Positions 1 to 9,312 of a stretch of 64,000 nt of DNA are shown piece by piece (positions within the stretch are counted from its first letter, which is position 1; each line of letters starts with the position of its first letter). Under the pieces are notes generated by a model. The model saw only the letters and a program-made list of their open reading frames with translations. It searched no databases and was not told where the DNA came from. Source of the stretch: Acidobacteriota bacterium (GTDB lineage Bacteria > Acidobacteriota > Blastocatellia > RBC074); assembly GCA_016196035.1 (NCBI GenBank), contig JACPYM010000010.1:1-64000 (forward strand), read 5' to 3'. The translations under genes and the position numbers were made by a program.

Positions 1-768
1 CCCGCTCGACAAAATCGGGATGTCGCCCGCCTGTCCCCAGACTTGCACCAGATAGGTGCCGTTCGAACTACGCAAGACATAAAACGTGCCGTTGTTGGGC
101 CGCCAGACGCCGATGTCAACTTTGCTGTCGCCGTCATAATCGCCCGGCGTCGGCAGGTCTGTGCCCACACCCCAGGCTTGTATTTGCGTCGCGCCATTCG
201 AGCTTTTTTGAATCAGCCAGTCGCCCGTCGCGCGCCGGAAGACGGCCAGATCGGTCTTGCCGTCGCCGTCATAATCGGCGGGCACGGGTTGATCGTTGAA
301 TTGTGCCGCGCTCGATCCCCATTGGGTGATTTGCGGCTGATTGTCCGACGAACGTTTGATGTACCAGTTGCCATCGCTGGGCCGCCAGACCGCGATGTCG
401 GTCTTGCCGTCGCCGTCATAATCGCCGGGCACCAACAAATCGCTCGCCAGGCCCCAGGCTGTGATTTGATAGCCATTGTCAGACGAACGCTTGATATACC
501 AATTGCCGTCGCTGGGCCTGAAGACGGCGGCATCGGTCTTGCCGTCACCGTCATAATCGCCCGGCACCGGCACATCGCCCGCCGTGCCCCAGGCAATCAC
601 CTGGTAGGCGCCATCCGACGAACGTTTGATATACCAATTGCCGTCGCCGGGCCGCCAGACAGCCAGGTCGGTTTTGTGGTCGCCGTCATAATCGCCCGAC
701 CAATTGCCGTCGCTGGGCCGCCAGACTGAAATATCGCTCTTGCCGTCGCCGTCAAAATCCGCTTTGGC
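1..768 (-). repeat. Six tandem FG-GAP/VCBS coding repeats
   Basis: Each unit is about 45 residues and opens with (D/G)DYDGDGKTD followed by (A/I)AVWRPSDGNWYIKRSSD. The first unit (about 690-768) ends right after DGNW and runs straight into the next DYDGD, so it lacks its second half while the frame is kept. Neighbouring units are nearly identical in DNA, as expected for repeats that expand and contract by recombination. The series continues past the left edge. Confidence 0.85.
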
Positions 769-3700
769 CGCTTGCACCAGCAGCGCCGCATTGACCGTGG
801 CGGTTGAATTCAATGTGCCATCCGCCTTGGGCAACGTTGTGGGGCTGGCGGGTGCGAGGCTCTTTTCAGCCGTCCGGTTCAACGTTTCGTTGGGGGCCGC
901 CGCGCCGCCGCTATTCTGCCCGCTATAGACCACCTGCTTGACCTGGTCGGCCTGATTATAGGCATAGCTCAGCCCGAAGACTTTCCCGGCCAGCCCGCTG
1001 AAGGTGCGCGTCTCGCTCTGCAATTGGCGGAAGCTGTTATAGGCGTAATTCGTTTGCCCTTCGCCATCGGTCATCCGGGTGCGCGCGCCATACTCGTCGT
1101 ATTGATAACCCACGCCCGGCGTCGCGTCGCTGTAAGCCAGCGTCGTGGGCAGATTGCGTTTGTCGTAGGTGTAGGTCGTCGTCTTGCCGTTGGCGTTGGT
1201 CACGGACGCCAGCAAATCATTCGTGTTGTAGGTATAGTTCACCTCGCCCGCTTCCGGCGTCGTCTCCTTTTTCAGCAGCCCATAACCGTCATACTCGAAG
1301 GTGCGCGTCTGCGTCGGCAGGTTGCCGGCGTTATAAGTCGCCGTGTGCGTAATCATTGTCAGCCGGTCTAACTCGTCGTAGCTGTACACGGCCCTGCTAT
1401 AGACGCCATCCGACGCCTGCCCGTTTGGTTCCACGGCTTCGGCCAAACGGCCAAAAGTGTCCGTCTTGGTTTCGGTGTAATTGCCCAACTCATCAGTCAC
1501 ACGCTTGCTCATATTGCCCGCACAGCCACAGCCTTCATAATCCACATGCACTTCGTTGTTATCCGGCTTCTTGGCCATGATCATGCGCGAAAACGTGTCG
1601 TAACTGATCGTGGTAAACAGCCAACTGGCCGAGGCGTCTTCCGCCGCAGGAGCAAAGCTGCCATTGATCGCCAGTACGTTGGACGAATCTTTGACGCGCC
1701 CCAATTTGTCGTAGGCAAACAACTGCCCGGCATATTTGCCGCTCACGGCGTCCGGGTGGTCGCTGGCTTTTTTGAATGGATGGCCCGCACCGTCCATCAA
1801 GTCCCATTTGAAGCGCACCTTACCCGACTCGATCTGTTGCTTTGTCCCGACGACTAACAGGTTGTCCCAGTAATGGGTCTCGACAAAACCACCATCAGGT
1901 CGAGTCGTCTTTTTCGGACGATCTGTGCCAGCGTCGTACTCAGTCTCGACCACTTGTTGCCACTGAGTACCGCTGGGGATGTTGAACGTCTTGCGCACAT
2001 TGCCCGTGTAATAGTCGTACCAGCCGCCGGACTTGAACAAAGCGGGGTCAGTCGTCGTGAAGGGGTACACGTGCGTCGGCCCTACGTTCGCCGGTTTGTT
2101 TGCATAATTGTCCGCGTAATCAATTTGTTTGCGATTGCCTGCCGCGTCGGCTTCGCCGCGCAGGTTGCCGTTGGTGTCGTAAAAGACCCGCTTGAGGGTG
2201 CGCGTTTGGTTGGTATCGGCCACATTGGTTTGCACCACGCTGGTCAGATTGCCGCGCGTTGTAAAGGTGTTGCTGTAGGCATTCTCGTGTTGAATCACAC
2301 CCGGTTCGTCTTTCAAGTATTCGGCTACCTGATTGTTGGAATCAGTATAGCTGCCGGTCTGGTCATAAACGTTTTGCACGCGTGACAGCAGCGTACCATT
2401 GCCCTTAAATACCGACACTTGCAACGGCAAGCCCAGCATGCGCGTCGCCGTTTCAGGCAACCCCGGCAAGGGCGGTAGATCATAGTTGAGGTAGGTCGTT
2501 TCGGTGTAACGGTACACACCGCCACCACTCTCCGGTTGGTCGTTCTGCCGCACCGGCAACCACATCCCATAAAATTGATCATACACCGTACTGCTTTTGC
2601 GGATCAGCGGCGACCCGCTGACCGACAGGTCCCAGATTTCCGAGGCCACCACGCGCGGATTGGAACGATAGGATAACCCGCTGTCCTGTTGATAGGTGGT
2701 AATGACGCGCTTGAGATAATTGTCCGCGCCGTATTGATAGGTCTGCAACTCCGTGGTCAACCCGTTGAGGATCGCTTGATATGTGCGTTCGCTGTTATCC
2801 GTCACGCCCCGTCCGAAATTGCCGAGAATATAGTTGTAAGTCACACCTTGCCAGTTTTCCGCCCACTCCGTCCGCGAGAGCAAAAGCGTCGGCGCATAGT
2901 ATGTGTCATACCCAAACACGGTTGACGCGACTTGCCGGGCATTCTCTTGCCCGATCGCCGGCGTCCATTTGGAGATTCCCGCAATTTGCCCGTAGCTGTT
3001 AAAGGTGAACCGCATGCTCGCGCCCGTCGGATAGCTGAGGCGTGACAGCAGCCACACTTGCGGGTTATTCGACAACGCCGGATCAGTCACGCCGAAATTG
3101 GTTTGCAACGTCACCGGCGCATAATCCAGCCGCACGAAATAAAAAGCCCCTGCGGGACGCTCCTGCTTGATCCCGGTCAGGCGATTGTCGGTGTACTCAA
3201 AATCAATCCGCCGTCCCGCCGTGTCCGTCACAGAATCCAGCACCTTGCGCTCGTTGCCGGTCACAAACGTCAGCGTCTTGTAAACGATGGTGAGGTAGTT
3301 GCCATTACGGTCGGTAATCCTGGTCGGCAGCAACAGAAAATCATAGTTGCCGGACGACATCGAACTGTCGCCAAAAAGTACCTTGGTACCATTGGGGAAG
3401 CTCAAAACATGGCTGGTTTGATCGAACTGCAAATAGGTGCCGTCATAACTTTCCAACAACGTCGTCGGCCCATCCACCGCCAAGTCATGCCGCGTGCCAT
3501 CCGGGGCCAGATAGATCGCGCTGGCTTTGCCCGTCACGCCATTGGCATACAACTGATTACCGGCGCCCCGGAATTGAATCGCCCCAAAGCCCAAGCGCCA
3601 GCCCGGCGCCGGAAAACCGTGATCCACATTGAAGGTCGTCCCGGCGCTGCTGGTTTGCCAAAGGTTGTTGCTGTAACTCAACGCCAACCCCACCCCCAAA

Positions 3701-4212
3701 CCCGCGCGCCCGGCCAGATTCAAGACGGGCACACTGAGGTTAAAGCGCCGCTGCAATAAATCCACTGACAGGCCGCCCGTGACCGAGTTGCTCACCGTCG
3801 GATCAGGCGCTTGCAAGGGCAACGCGCCGACCGGCCCCGCCGCATTATCCGGTTGCACCGCGGCGGTCAAATAATTGTCGTAGCTATTCGCATTGACCGG
3901 CTTGGGGTCTTCATAACTCGCGTCGGGCCGGCTGCCTGGCTGATACGCATTGGGCGCGGCGGGTGTCGTGCCGCGCAAAGTGTCCAGATTGACGCCTGTT
4001 TGAAACAGGCCGGTCAGCTTGCGCCAAACCAAGGCCAATGCTGCTAACTGCGGGGGGGGGCTGAAGTTACGTGGATGTAGCTGATTCTTGGGCGTGGCGG
4101 CCCGGACGGCTTTGGGCTGTAGGGCCAGCAGCGGCGCGTAAAACAGACTGACGATCAACAAGGCGGTCAAAGTGTTTTGTGTGGCGGATGCACGAAATTG
4201 GCGTTGGCGCAT
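1..4212 (-). CDS. RHS/YD-repeat surface protein with C-terminal FG-GAP repeats (3' end outside window)
   Basis: The ATG at 4210-4212 follows a GGGGAG ribosome-binding site, and the frame stays open for 1404 codons to the left edge, so the C-terminus is missing. The order is: a secretion signal with a hydrophobic stretch (about residues 15-30); a proline run read from a C9 tract (residues 52-54); an N-terminal domain of the kind that precedes RHS repeats; a long RHS core rich in YDxxGR/L-type motifs (to about residue 1130); and at least six FG-GAP/VCBS-like units with DYDGDGKTD and VWRPSDGNW. RHS proteins form secreted or cell-surface beta-cocoons, and FG-GAP units fold into Ca-binding propeller blades, so a surface role is inferred. 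Neither a toxin tip nor the RHS core-closing segment is visible. The frame was checked at both ends and at several internal points. Confidence 0.88.
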   Translation of the reverse strand, partial: MRQRQFRASATQNTLTALLIVSLFYAPLLALQPKAVRAATPKNQLHPRNFSPPPQLAALALVWRKLTGLFQTGVNLDTLRGTTPAAPNAYQPGSRPDASYEDPKPVNANSYDNYLTAAVQPDNAAGPVGALPLQAPDPTVSNSVTGGLSVDLLQRRFNLSVPVLNLAGRAGLGVGLALSYSNNLWQTSSAGTTFNVDHGFPAPGWRLGFGAIQFRGAGNQLYANGVTGKASAIYLAPDGTRHDLAVDGPTTLLESYDGTYLQFDQTSHVLSFPNGTKVLFGDSSMSSGNYDFLLLPTRITDRNGNYLTIVYKTLTFVTGNERKVLDSVTDTAGRRIDFEYTDNRLTGIKQERPAGAFYFVRLDYAPVTLQTNFGVTDPALSNNPQVWLLSRLSYPTGASMRFTFNSYGQIAGISKWTPAIGQENARQVASTVFGYDTYYAPTLLLSRTEWAENWQGVTYNYILGNFGRGVTDNSERTYQAILNGLTTELQTYQYGADNYLKRVITTYQQDSGLSYRSNPRVVASEIWDLSVSGSPLIRKSSTVYDQFYGMWLPVRQNDQPESGGGVYRYTETTYLNYDLPPLPGLPETATRMLGLPLQVSVFKGNGTLLSRVQNVYDQTGSYTDSNNQVAEYLKDEPGVIQHENAYSNTFTTRGNLTSVVQTNVADTNQTRTLKRVFYDTNGNLRGEADAAGNRKQIDYADNYANKPANVGPTHVYPFTTTDPALFKSGGWYDYYTGNVRKTFNIPSGTQWQQVVETEYDAGTDRPKKTTRPDGGFVETHYWDNLLVVGTKQQIESGKVRFKWDLMDGAGHPFKKASDHPDAVSGKYAGQLFAYDKLGRVKDSSNVLAINGSFAPAAEDASASWLFTTISYDTFSRMIMAKKPDNNEVHVDYEGCGCAGNMSKRVTDELGNYTETKTDTFGRLAEAVEPNGQASDGVYSRAVYSYDELDRLTMITHTATYNAGNLPTQTRTFEYDGYGLLKKETTPEAGEVNYTYNTNDLLASVTNANGKTTTYTYDKRNLPTTLAYSDATPGVGYQYDEYGARTRMTDGEGQTNYAYNSFRQLQSETRTFSGLAGKVFGLSYAYNQADQVKQVVYSGQNSGGAAAPNETLNRTAEKSLAPASPTTLPKADGTLNSTATVNAALLVQAAKADFDGDGKSDISVWRPSDGNWSGDYDGDHKTDLAVWRPGDGNWYIKRSSDGAYQVIAWGTAGDVPVPGDYDGDGKTDAAVFRPSDGNWYIKRSSDNGYQITAWGLASDLLVPGDYDGDGKTDIAVWRPSDGNWYIKRSSDNQPQITQWGSSAAQFNDQPVPADYDGDGKTDLAVFRRATGDWLIQKSSNGATQIQAWGVGTDLPTPGDYDGDSKVDIGVWRPNNGTFYVLRSSNGTYLVQVWGQAGDIPILSSG
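4052..4060 (-). repeat. C9 homopolymer inside the RHS coding strand
   Basis: Nine consecutive G on the plus strand, read as C9 in the gene, encode residues 52-54 (Pro-Pro-Pro) just after the signal region. The current length keeps the gene in frame. Slippage by one base would stop translation near the N-terminus. Confidence 0.9.
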
Positions 4213-4743
4213 GACTCACTCCCCTTGGCAAAGACTGACGAGAACAATCTATGTTACTCGCGGCAGTTACACTTCGACCTCTATAGGCACAAGCGAAGCT
4301 GCTGCCCGATAACACAATGTTACTTTTGCTGATGCAATAACCTCCGGCTTACCGTGCCGGATTTGAGACAGAAGCGAAAAAGAACAGGTTAAGTTAAAAG
4401 TTGTTTGGCCCGAATTGTTGAATTGCCTGCTGCGTTACACGGCTTGGGTGCACAACGCATTGGGCTGGCTTATACGCCTATGTTACTCGTCTGTCAATTG
4501 GAAAAATTTACGCAGTCGGAGTAGTTTCCACCACTGCGTTTCTGTTACTTCGTTGGGTGTTACACCGGCAAGTAAAATTTGCCTGTCAGCGTAGTGGCGC
4601 TGGCAGTGCGGTGCTGGCGTGAACCACGTGTGTCCCGGCGGAACATTCAAAGGTGGCTGTCTGTGTCGCTGGAAAGCGCGGTGTAGCTCGCAACCCTGCT
4701 TCCTGCTGAAAAATTTACAGCGGATCTTTTTCACACGCGCCAA
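4213..4743. other. Intergenic region with repeated TGTTAC hexamers, no gene seen
   Basis: This divergent gap between the RHS gene and the GntR gene holds no convincing coding sequence. TGTTAC occurs at 4252, 4318, 4481, 4543 and 4558 on the plus strand, twice as TATGTTACTCG (4250 and 4479), with CGTTAC at 4433. This could be a binding-site cluster or a diverged repeat; I cannot assign a factor. Confidence 0.4.
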
Positions 4744-4773
4744 TTGACAGAACGGTTAAGCAGCTAATATATT
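4744..4773 (+). promoter_or_regulatory. Sigma-70-type promoter of the GntR gene
   Basis: A consensus -35 TTGACA (4744-4749) and a TATATT -10 (4768-4773) are separated by 18 bp. Transcription would start near 4780, about 59 bases before the ATG at 4839. The -10 lies in the centre of the palindrome at 4756-4783, so a bound repressor would block polymerase directly. Confidence 0.6.
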
Positions 4774-4783
4774 AGCTGCTTAA
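4756..4783. promoter_or_regulatory. Perfect 28-bp palindrome, candidate GntR operator
   Basis: The half-site is TTAAGCAGCTAATA and its exact complement follows with no spacer. It covers the promoter -10, and GntR/FCD proteins bind palindromes as dimers and commonly autoregulate. The regulator encoded 56 bases downstream is the obvious candidate. There is no U-tract that would make this a terminator. Confidence 0.6.
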
Positions 4784-4838
4784 ATATGTACTGCTGAATT
4801 TTGGATTTGGAGCAAGCCAGGTTTGCAAGGGAAACGAC

Positions 4839-5528
4839 ATGGCGACGGCGGAACCTTTCATCATCAATAAAGCGAGAATCAGCGATCAGGTTTACGACTA
4901 CTTGCGCGGTGAGATTTTGACGGGGCGTTTTGCGCCGGGCCAGCGGTTGAATCTGGAAGAACTGGTTGAGCGGCTCAAAATCTCGAAGATGCCGGTCAAA
5001 GAGGCCATCGGGCGTTTGGCGGTGGATGGCTTGCTGGATGTGCAGGCGCAGCGCGGCACCTTTGTCAGCCGGGTTGATCCGCGCGAATTGCAAGAAACCT
5101 TTGCCGTGCGTTGTGCGCTGGAGGTGCTGGCGGGTGAACTCGCCGTCGAGCGCATCAAGAAAGCTGACCTCGAAAAGTTAAGCAAGCTAATCGCCGAGAT
5201 GGAGCAGTCCACCAGTCAAACCGATGTGGGCCGTCATCTGGAATTGAATTTTCAGTTTCACGGGTTGCTGGTTGAACTCGCAGACAATCGCAAGCTGATC
5301 GAGATGTATCACCGCTTGCGCACGCCCATTCAAATCGCAGGCATTCATTATCGTTCGGAAAGCTGGGTGGAGCGCGTCGCGCAGGAACAAAAGGAACATC
5401 GCGCCATCGTGCGCGCCTTACAACAAAAAGATGCGGGGGCCGTGGCGCGCGCCATCCGCGAACATCTCAAACGTGGCGGGGCTTCTTTGCTGGCAGAAGT
5501 AAAACGTTCGATCAAGCAGGATTCCTAA
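4839..5528 (+). CDS. GntR family transcriptional regulator, FadR/FCD subfamily
   Basis: A 229-residue protein with an N-terminal winged helix (about residues 10-80; DQVYDYLRGEILTGRF, then KEAIGRLAVDGLL and RGTFVS) and an all-helical FCD domain (about 90-225) that usually binds a small acid, often with a metal held by Asp/Asn and His residues (here NFQFH and EHLKR are visible). Length and domain order are normal for the family. It heads the catabolic locus to 17064 and has its own promoter and palindrome, so I infer that it represses the locus and is relieved by a sugar-acid intermediate. The effector cannot be named from sequence. Ribosome-binding site is weak (AAGGGAAA). Confidence 0.88.
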   Translation: MATAEPFIINKARISDQVYDYLRGEILTGRFAPGQRLNLEELVERLKISKMPVKEAIGRLAVDGLLDVQAQRGTFVSRVDPRELQETFAVRCALEVLAGELAVERIKKADLEKLSKLIAEMEQSTSQTDVGRHLELNFQFHGLLVELADNRKLIEMYHRLRTPIQIAGIHYRSESWVERVAQEQKEHRAIVRALQQKDAGAVARAIREHLKRGGASLLAEVKRSIKQDS

Positions 5529-5645
5529 CCGATCCCATCAATTCAACGCAACGCGCAGCAGGCGGTTTCAACCGGGAGCGTACTTTGGCGAGTGGCGGCC
5601 CCGATGAAACCGGGCTTGCTGTGCGTCCACCAATGGAGGCACAAG

Positions 5646-8600
5646 ATGAAGCTGTTCCACCTCGTTTCCCATCGGCGAGCATTACTTAAAGGCTTGTCCC
5701 AAGGGCTGTCAATGCTGCTGCCAATGTTGCTGCTGGCTTTGCTGCTCAGTTCCACGGCACTGGCTCAACGCGGACGCGGCACCATCCTCGGCACGGTGAC
5801 CGATGCCGGCGGCGCGGTCGTGCCGGGCGTGACCGTGACGATCACCAACACGGCGACCAATGTGGTGACGACGGCCATTACCAACGATGATGGCAATTAT
5901 GTGACGCCGAATTTGCAGGTGGGCGCGTATTCCGTGGCCGTCACCAAGCAAGGTTTCAAAAAAGCCCTGCGCAGCGGCATCACGCTGGAAGTGGATCAGC
6001 GCGCCGAGATCAACCTGACGCTCGAAACCGGCGCGGTCAGCGAAACCATCGAAGTCAGCAGCCAGGCTTCACTGGTAGACACCACGACCGCGACTTTCGG
6101 CAAGGTCATTGAGAATCGTCGGGTGGAAGAATTGCCGGTCAATGGCCGCAACGCGCTCAGCCTGGTGTTGCTCGCGCCCGCCGTGCAATCCGGCATTGGG
6201 CCGACGGCTTCCGGTTTCGCGGATCGCGGTACCCAGATTTCTTTTATTCGCATCAACGGCAGCCCGTTTGCCGCGAACAATCTGGTGGTTGACGGTCTGA
6301 GCAGCGTCAATGCGTATGTGCCTGACGTGAATATCAACCCGAACGTAGATTCGGTGCAGGAGTTCAAAGTCCAGACCAACACGATGTCGGCGGAATACGG
6401 CTTCACGCTGGGCGGCGTGGTCAACCTCGTCACCAAAGCTGGCACGAATGCCTATCACGGCACGCTCTATGAATTCTTCCGCAATAACGCGCTCGACGCC
6501 AATTCGTGGGCGAATAACCGCGCGGTACGACCGATTCAACCGTTGCGTTATAACCAGTACGGCGGTTCGATTGGCGGGCCGCTTCGCCTGCCCGGCAAAG
6601 TGTTTGGGCCGCTGGGTTATGACGGCCGCGACCGCAGCTTTTTCTTTTACAACTACGAAGGCTATCGCTTCGTGACCAACGCTTCGGGTTTTTACACGCT
6701 GCCGACCGAGGCGTTTCGCAACGGCGACTTTTCCAAACTGGCCGATGCGACCGGCAAACCGATCATCATTTACGACCCGGTGACGACGCGGGCGAATCCG
6801 GGCGGCAATGGGTTTCTGCGCGATCCATTTCCGAACAACATCATTCCCGCCAACCGCCTCGATCCGGTCTCAAAGAACATCCTGAAATTCTATCCGCTGC
6901 CCAACCGCACGCCGGACAATGCCTTTACCAATCTGAACAATTACTTCGGCGCGGTCAGCAACAAGCGCACGCTGAGCAATCACACCGCGCGCTTTGACCA
7001 TCGCTTTTCCGAAAAGAACAACTTCACGGCGCGCTATTCGTTTTATAAGCAGTACACCGATCAGGGCACCTCGAATCTTTATCCTGACCCAGTCATCCGG
7101 CAGCGCTTCGATCCCTTCCGTGGGCATAACGTAGTGCTGACCGATTTGCATAACTTCACGCCGCATCTGATTCACGAAATCCGCCTGGGCGTGGCGCGGC
7201 AAATCTTCGATTTCAAAGTCGCCAGCGCGGGTGATGGCTGGCCGCAACAACTTGGGCTGCCCGCCATCGTGCCGCCTGACACCTTCCCGGCGGTCAGCAA
7301 CGGCTTGCCCGGATTTCAAACCGGCACCGTGGGCAAACGCGGCAGCTCGGTTTGGCAGTTGTTTGATTCGCTGACCTGGTTGCGCGGCAATCACACGCTG
7401 AAATTCGGCACCGAATCACGGCTGACACAAGCCAATAATCTGCAAAAGAGTTCGCCTTCAGGTTCGTTCAACTTCCCGACCACGCTTACCGATAACGCCG
7501 CGCCCGTGGCCGGCAATCGCATCAACACGGGGAATCAATTTGCCACATTTTTGCTGGGCACAGTCGGCAGCGCGTCGGTGACGACGCACCTGGGCGAATC
7601 CGAAGTCGGCAAAGCTTATGGATTTTACGGCAACGATGACTGGAAGATTCGCCGCAATCTGAGCCTCAACCTGGGCTTGCGTTACGATTATCAGCAACAA
7701 CCATATGAACGGCGTTGTGGCACTTCGATGTTCAACCCGTTCGTGACCAATCCGACCAACGGATTGAAAGGGGCGACGCAATACGCCTGTGTGGATTACG
7801 GGCGCACCTTCTCTGAGACTGATAAAAACGACCTGGCCCCGCGCGTAGGCTTTTCGTGGGATGTGCGCGGCAATCAGAAAACCGTCGTGCGTGGCGGGTA
7901 CGGCATCTTTATGGCGTCGGTGTTTTCGTTTTATGTGGGCAATTTCGACAGTACCAACGGCTTTGCCGGAACCTCGACCGCCTACAATCCGCCGAATGGC
8001 AACAACCTGCTGACGGCGTTCCAATTCAAGGACGGGTTCCCCTTCGTTCCCAACCAGCCGCAAGGCGCGAAGCTGGGGCCGAATCTGTTTGCGACTTCGA
8101 GTACTTCCTTCCGCGAACAAATTGCGCGCACGCCCATGTCGCAGCAATGGAATCTGTCGTTGCAACAGCAATTGGGCGGCGGTTTTTTGGTTGAAGTCGC
8201 CTATTCGGCCAACCACGGCACGCATCTGCTGACGGGCAATTACGATTTGAATCAGGCTGATCCGGCGCTGGTGCGGCAATTCGGGTTGGCGGGTCAGTTG
8301 ACCAACAACGTGGCCAATCCATTTGTGGGCAAAGTACCGGGTGCGTTTGGCGGCGCGACCATCACACAAGCGCAGGCGATACGCCCCTTTCCTTATGTCG
8401 GCGGCATCACCGTGCAATCGCCGCATCAAGGCAACTCCATCTATCACGCACTGTTAGTGTCAGCCGAAAAGCGTTTTTCGAAAGGCTTCACGCTGCTGGC
8501 GTCCTATACCTTCGCCAAGCTGATCAGCGATTCGATCTACAACGGATTGAACTTTATCGGCTCGGAAGGTGGCAACGAATTCGGCTACCAAAACGGTTTG

Positions 8601-9206
8601 TACAACCGCCGCGCCGAACGCGCCGAAGACCCCTCCAATGTGCCGCACCGGCTGGTGGTGAGTGGATTGTTTGAACTGCCCTTCGGTGCAGGCAAACGTT
8701 TCGATTTCAAAAATGGCGTGGCGAACAACATCCTGGGCGGCTGGCAACTCAACACTATCACAACGATTGTGCAGGGCACGCCGCTGGTCGTGCGCGGCGC
8801 GAACAACGGCTTGGCGAATCGTCCCGATTGGGTTGGCAGCTTGGAATTGCCCAGCGGATTCACCGACGCCAACCCGCAACGCGGCGTGCAATGGTTCAAC
8901 ACGGCGGCGTTTCTGAATCCGGCGTTGTATACCTTTGGCAACACGCCGCGCGCGATCAGCCAGTTCCGCAATCCGGGCGCGGTGATCGTTGATCTGTCCG
9001 TATTCAAGACCTTCAGGATCACCGAAAAGCTGAAGCTGCAATTCCGCGCCGAAGCGTTCAACGCGCCAAACCACGTCAACCTGGGCACACCGAATACATC
9101 ATTTGGCGCAGGCCCGAATGGGCAGAATAACAATGATGCGTTTGGGCGCATCACCGGTTCGCGCGATCCGCGCTTGATGCAGCTTGGGCTGAAATTGATT
9201 TTCTAA
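5646..9206 (+). CDS. TonB-dependent receptor, Oar-like, with carboxypeptidase-regulatory N-domain
   Basis: Start chosen at 5646, which has GGAGG 7 bases upstream; an in-frame ATG at 5592 has no such site. The 1186-residue product has a signal peptide ending near ALAQ (residue 38), a carboxypeptidase-regulatory-like beta-sandwich (about 43-125; GTVTDAGGAVVPGVTVTI), a plug domain with the VEELPVNGRN motif typical of acidobacterial receptors, and a beta-barrel ending in Phe. These outer-membrane proteins import oligosaccharides, peptides or chelates using TonB energy. It is the first structural gene after the GntR regulator and precedes an inner-membrane MFS carrier, so the likely substrate is a carbohydrate acid or oligosaccharide. 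No SusD partner is present, as is usual for this group. Confidence 0.9.
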   Translation: MKLFHLVSHRRALLKGLSQGLSMLLPMLLLALLLSSTALAQRGRGTILGTVTDAGGAVVPGVTVTITNTATNVVTTAITNDDGNYVTPNLQVGAYSVAVTKQGFKKALRSGITLEVDQRAEINLTLETGAVSETIEVSSQASLVDTTTATFGKVIENRRVEELPVNGRNALSLVLLAPAVQSGIGPTASGFADRGTQISFIRINGSPFAANNLVVDGLSSVNAYVPDVNINPNVDSVQEFKVQTNTMSAEYGFTLGGVVNLVTKAGTNAYHGTLYEFFRNNALDANSWANNRAVRPIQPLRYNQYGGSIGGPLRLPGKVFGPLGYDGRDRSFFFYNYEGYRFVTNASGFYTLPTEAFRNGDFSKLADATGKPIIIYDPVTTRANPGGNGFLRDPFPNNIIPANRLDPVSKNILKFYPLPNRTPDNAFTNLNNYFGAVSNKRTLSNHTARFDHRFSEKNNFTARYSFYKQYTDQGTSNLYPDPVIRQRFDPFRGHNVVLTDLHNFTPHLIHEIRLGVARQIFDFKVASAGDGWPQQLGLPAIVPPDTFPAVSNGLPGFQTGTVGKRGSSVWQLFDSLTWLRGNHTLKFGTESRLTQANNLQKSSPSGSFNFPTTLTDNAAPVAGNRINTGNQFATFLLGTVGSASVTTHLGESEVGKAYGFYGNDDWKIRRNLSLNLGLRYDYQQQPYERRCGTSMFNPFVTNPTNGLKGATQYACVDYGRTFSETDKNDLAPRVGFSWDVRGNQKTVVRGGYGIFMASVFSFYVGNFDSTNGFAGTSTAYNPPNGNNLLTAFQFKDGFPFVPNQPQGAKLGPNLFATSSTSFREQIARTPMSQQWNLSLQQQLGGGFLVEVAYSANHGTHLLTGNYDLNQADPALVRQFGLAGQLTNNVANPFVGKVPGAFGGATITQAQAIRPFPYVGGITVQSPHQGNSIYHALLVSAEKRFSKGFTLLASYTFAKLISDSIYNGLNFIGSEGGNEFGYQNGLYNRRAERAEDPSNVPHRLVVSGLFELPFGAGKRFDFKNGVANNILGGWQLNTITTIVQGTPLVVRGANNGLANRPDWVGSLELPSGFTDANPQRGVQWFNTAAFLNPALYTFGNTPRAISQFRNPGAVIVDLSVFKTFRITEKLKLQFRAEAFNAPNHVNLGTPNTSFGAGPNGQNNNDAFGRITGSRDPRLMQLGLKLIF

Positions 9207-9312
9207 GCGCATTTCTTTGTCAGTGGGGGGAGATAGAAATCGCCTTGCGATGGCTATCTCCCTTTTGGTTAAACAAGAGAAGAGACGAATCGGTAGAATT
9301 GCTTCATACCGA

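Noticed and set aside
4756-4783. Transcription terminator for an upstream transcript
   Set aside because: No U-tract follows, the stem is A/T-rich, no plus-strand gene lies upstream, and it coincides with a consensus -10.
7458-8447. Long antisense frames inside the TonB receptor, CusA and similar genes
   Set aside because: These are mirror frames of GC-rich coding sequence; the sense frame has clear domains and the antisense products match nothing.
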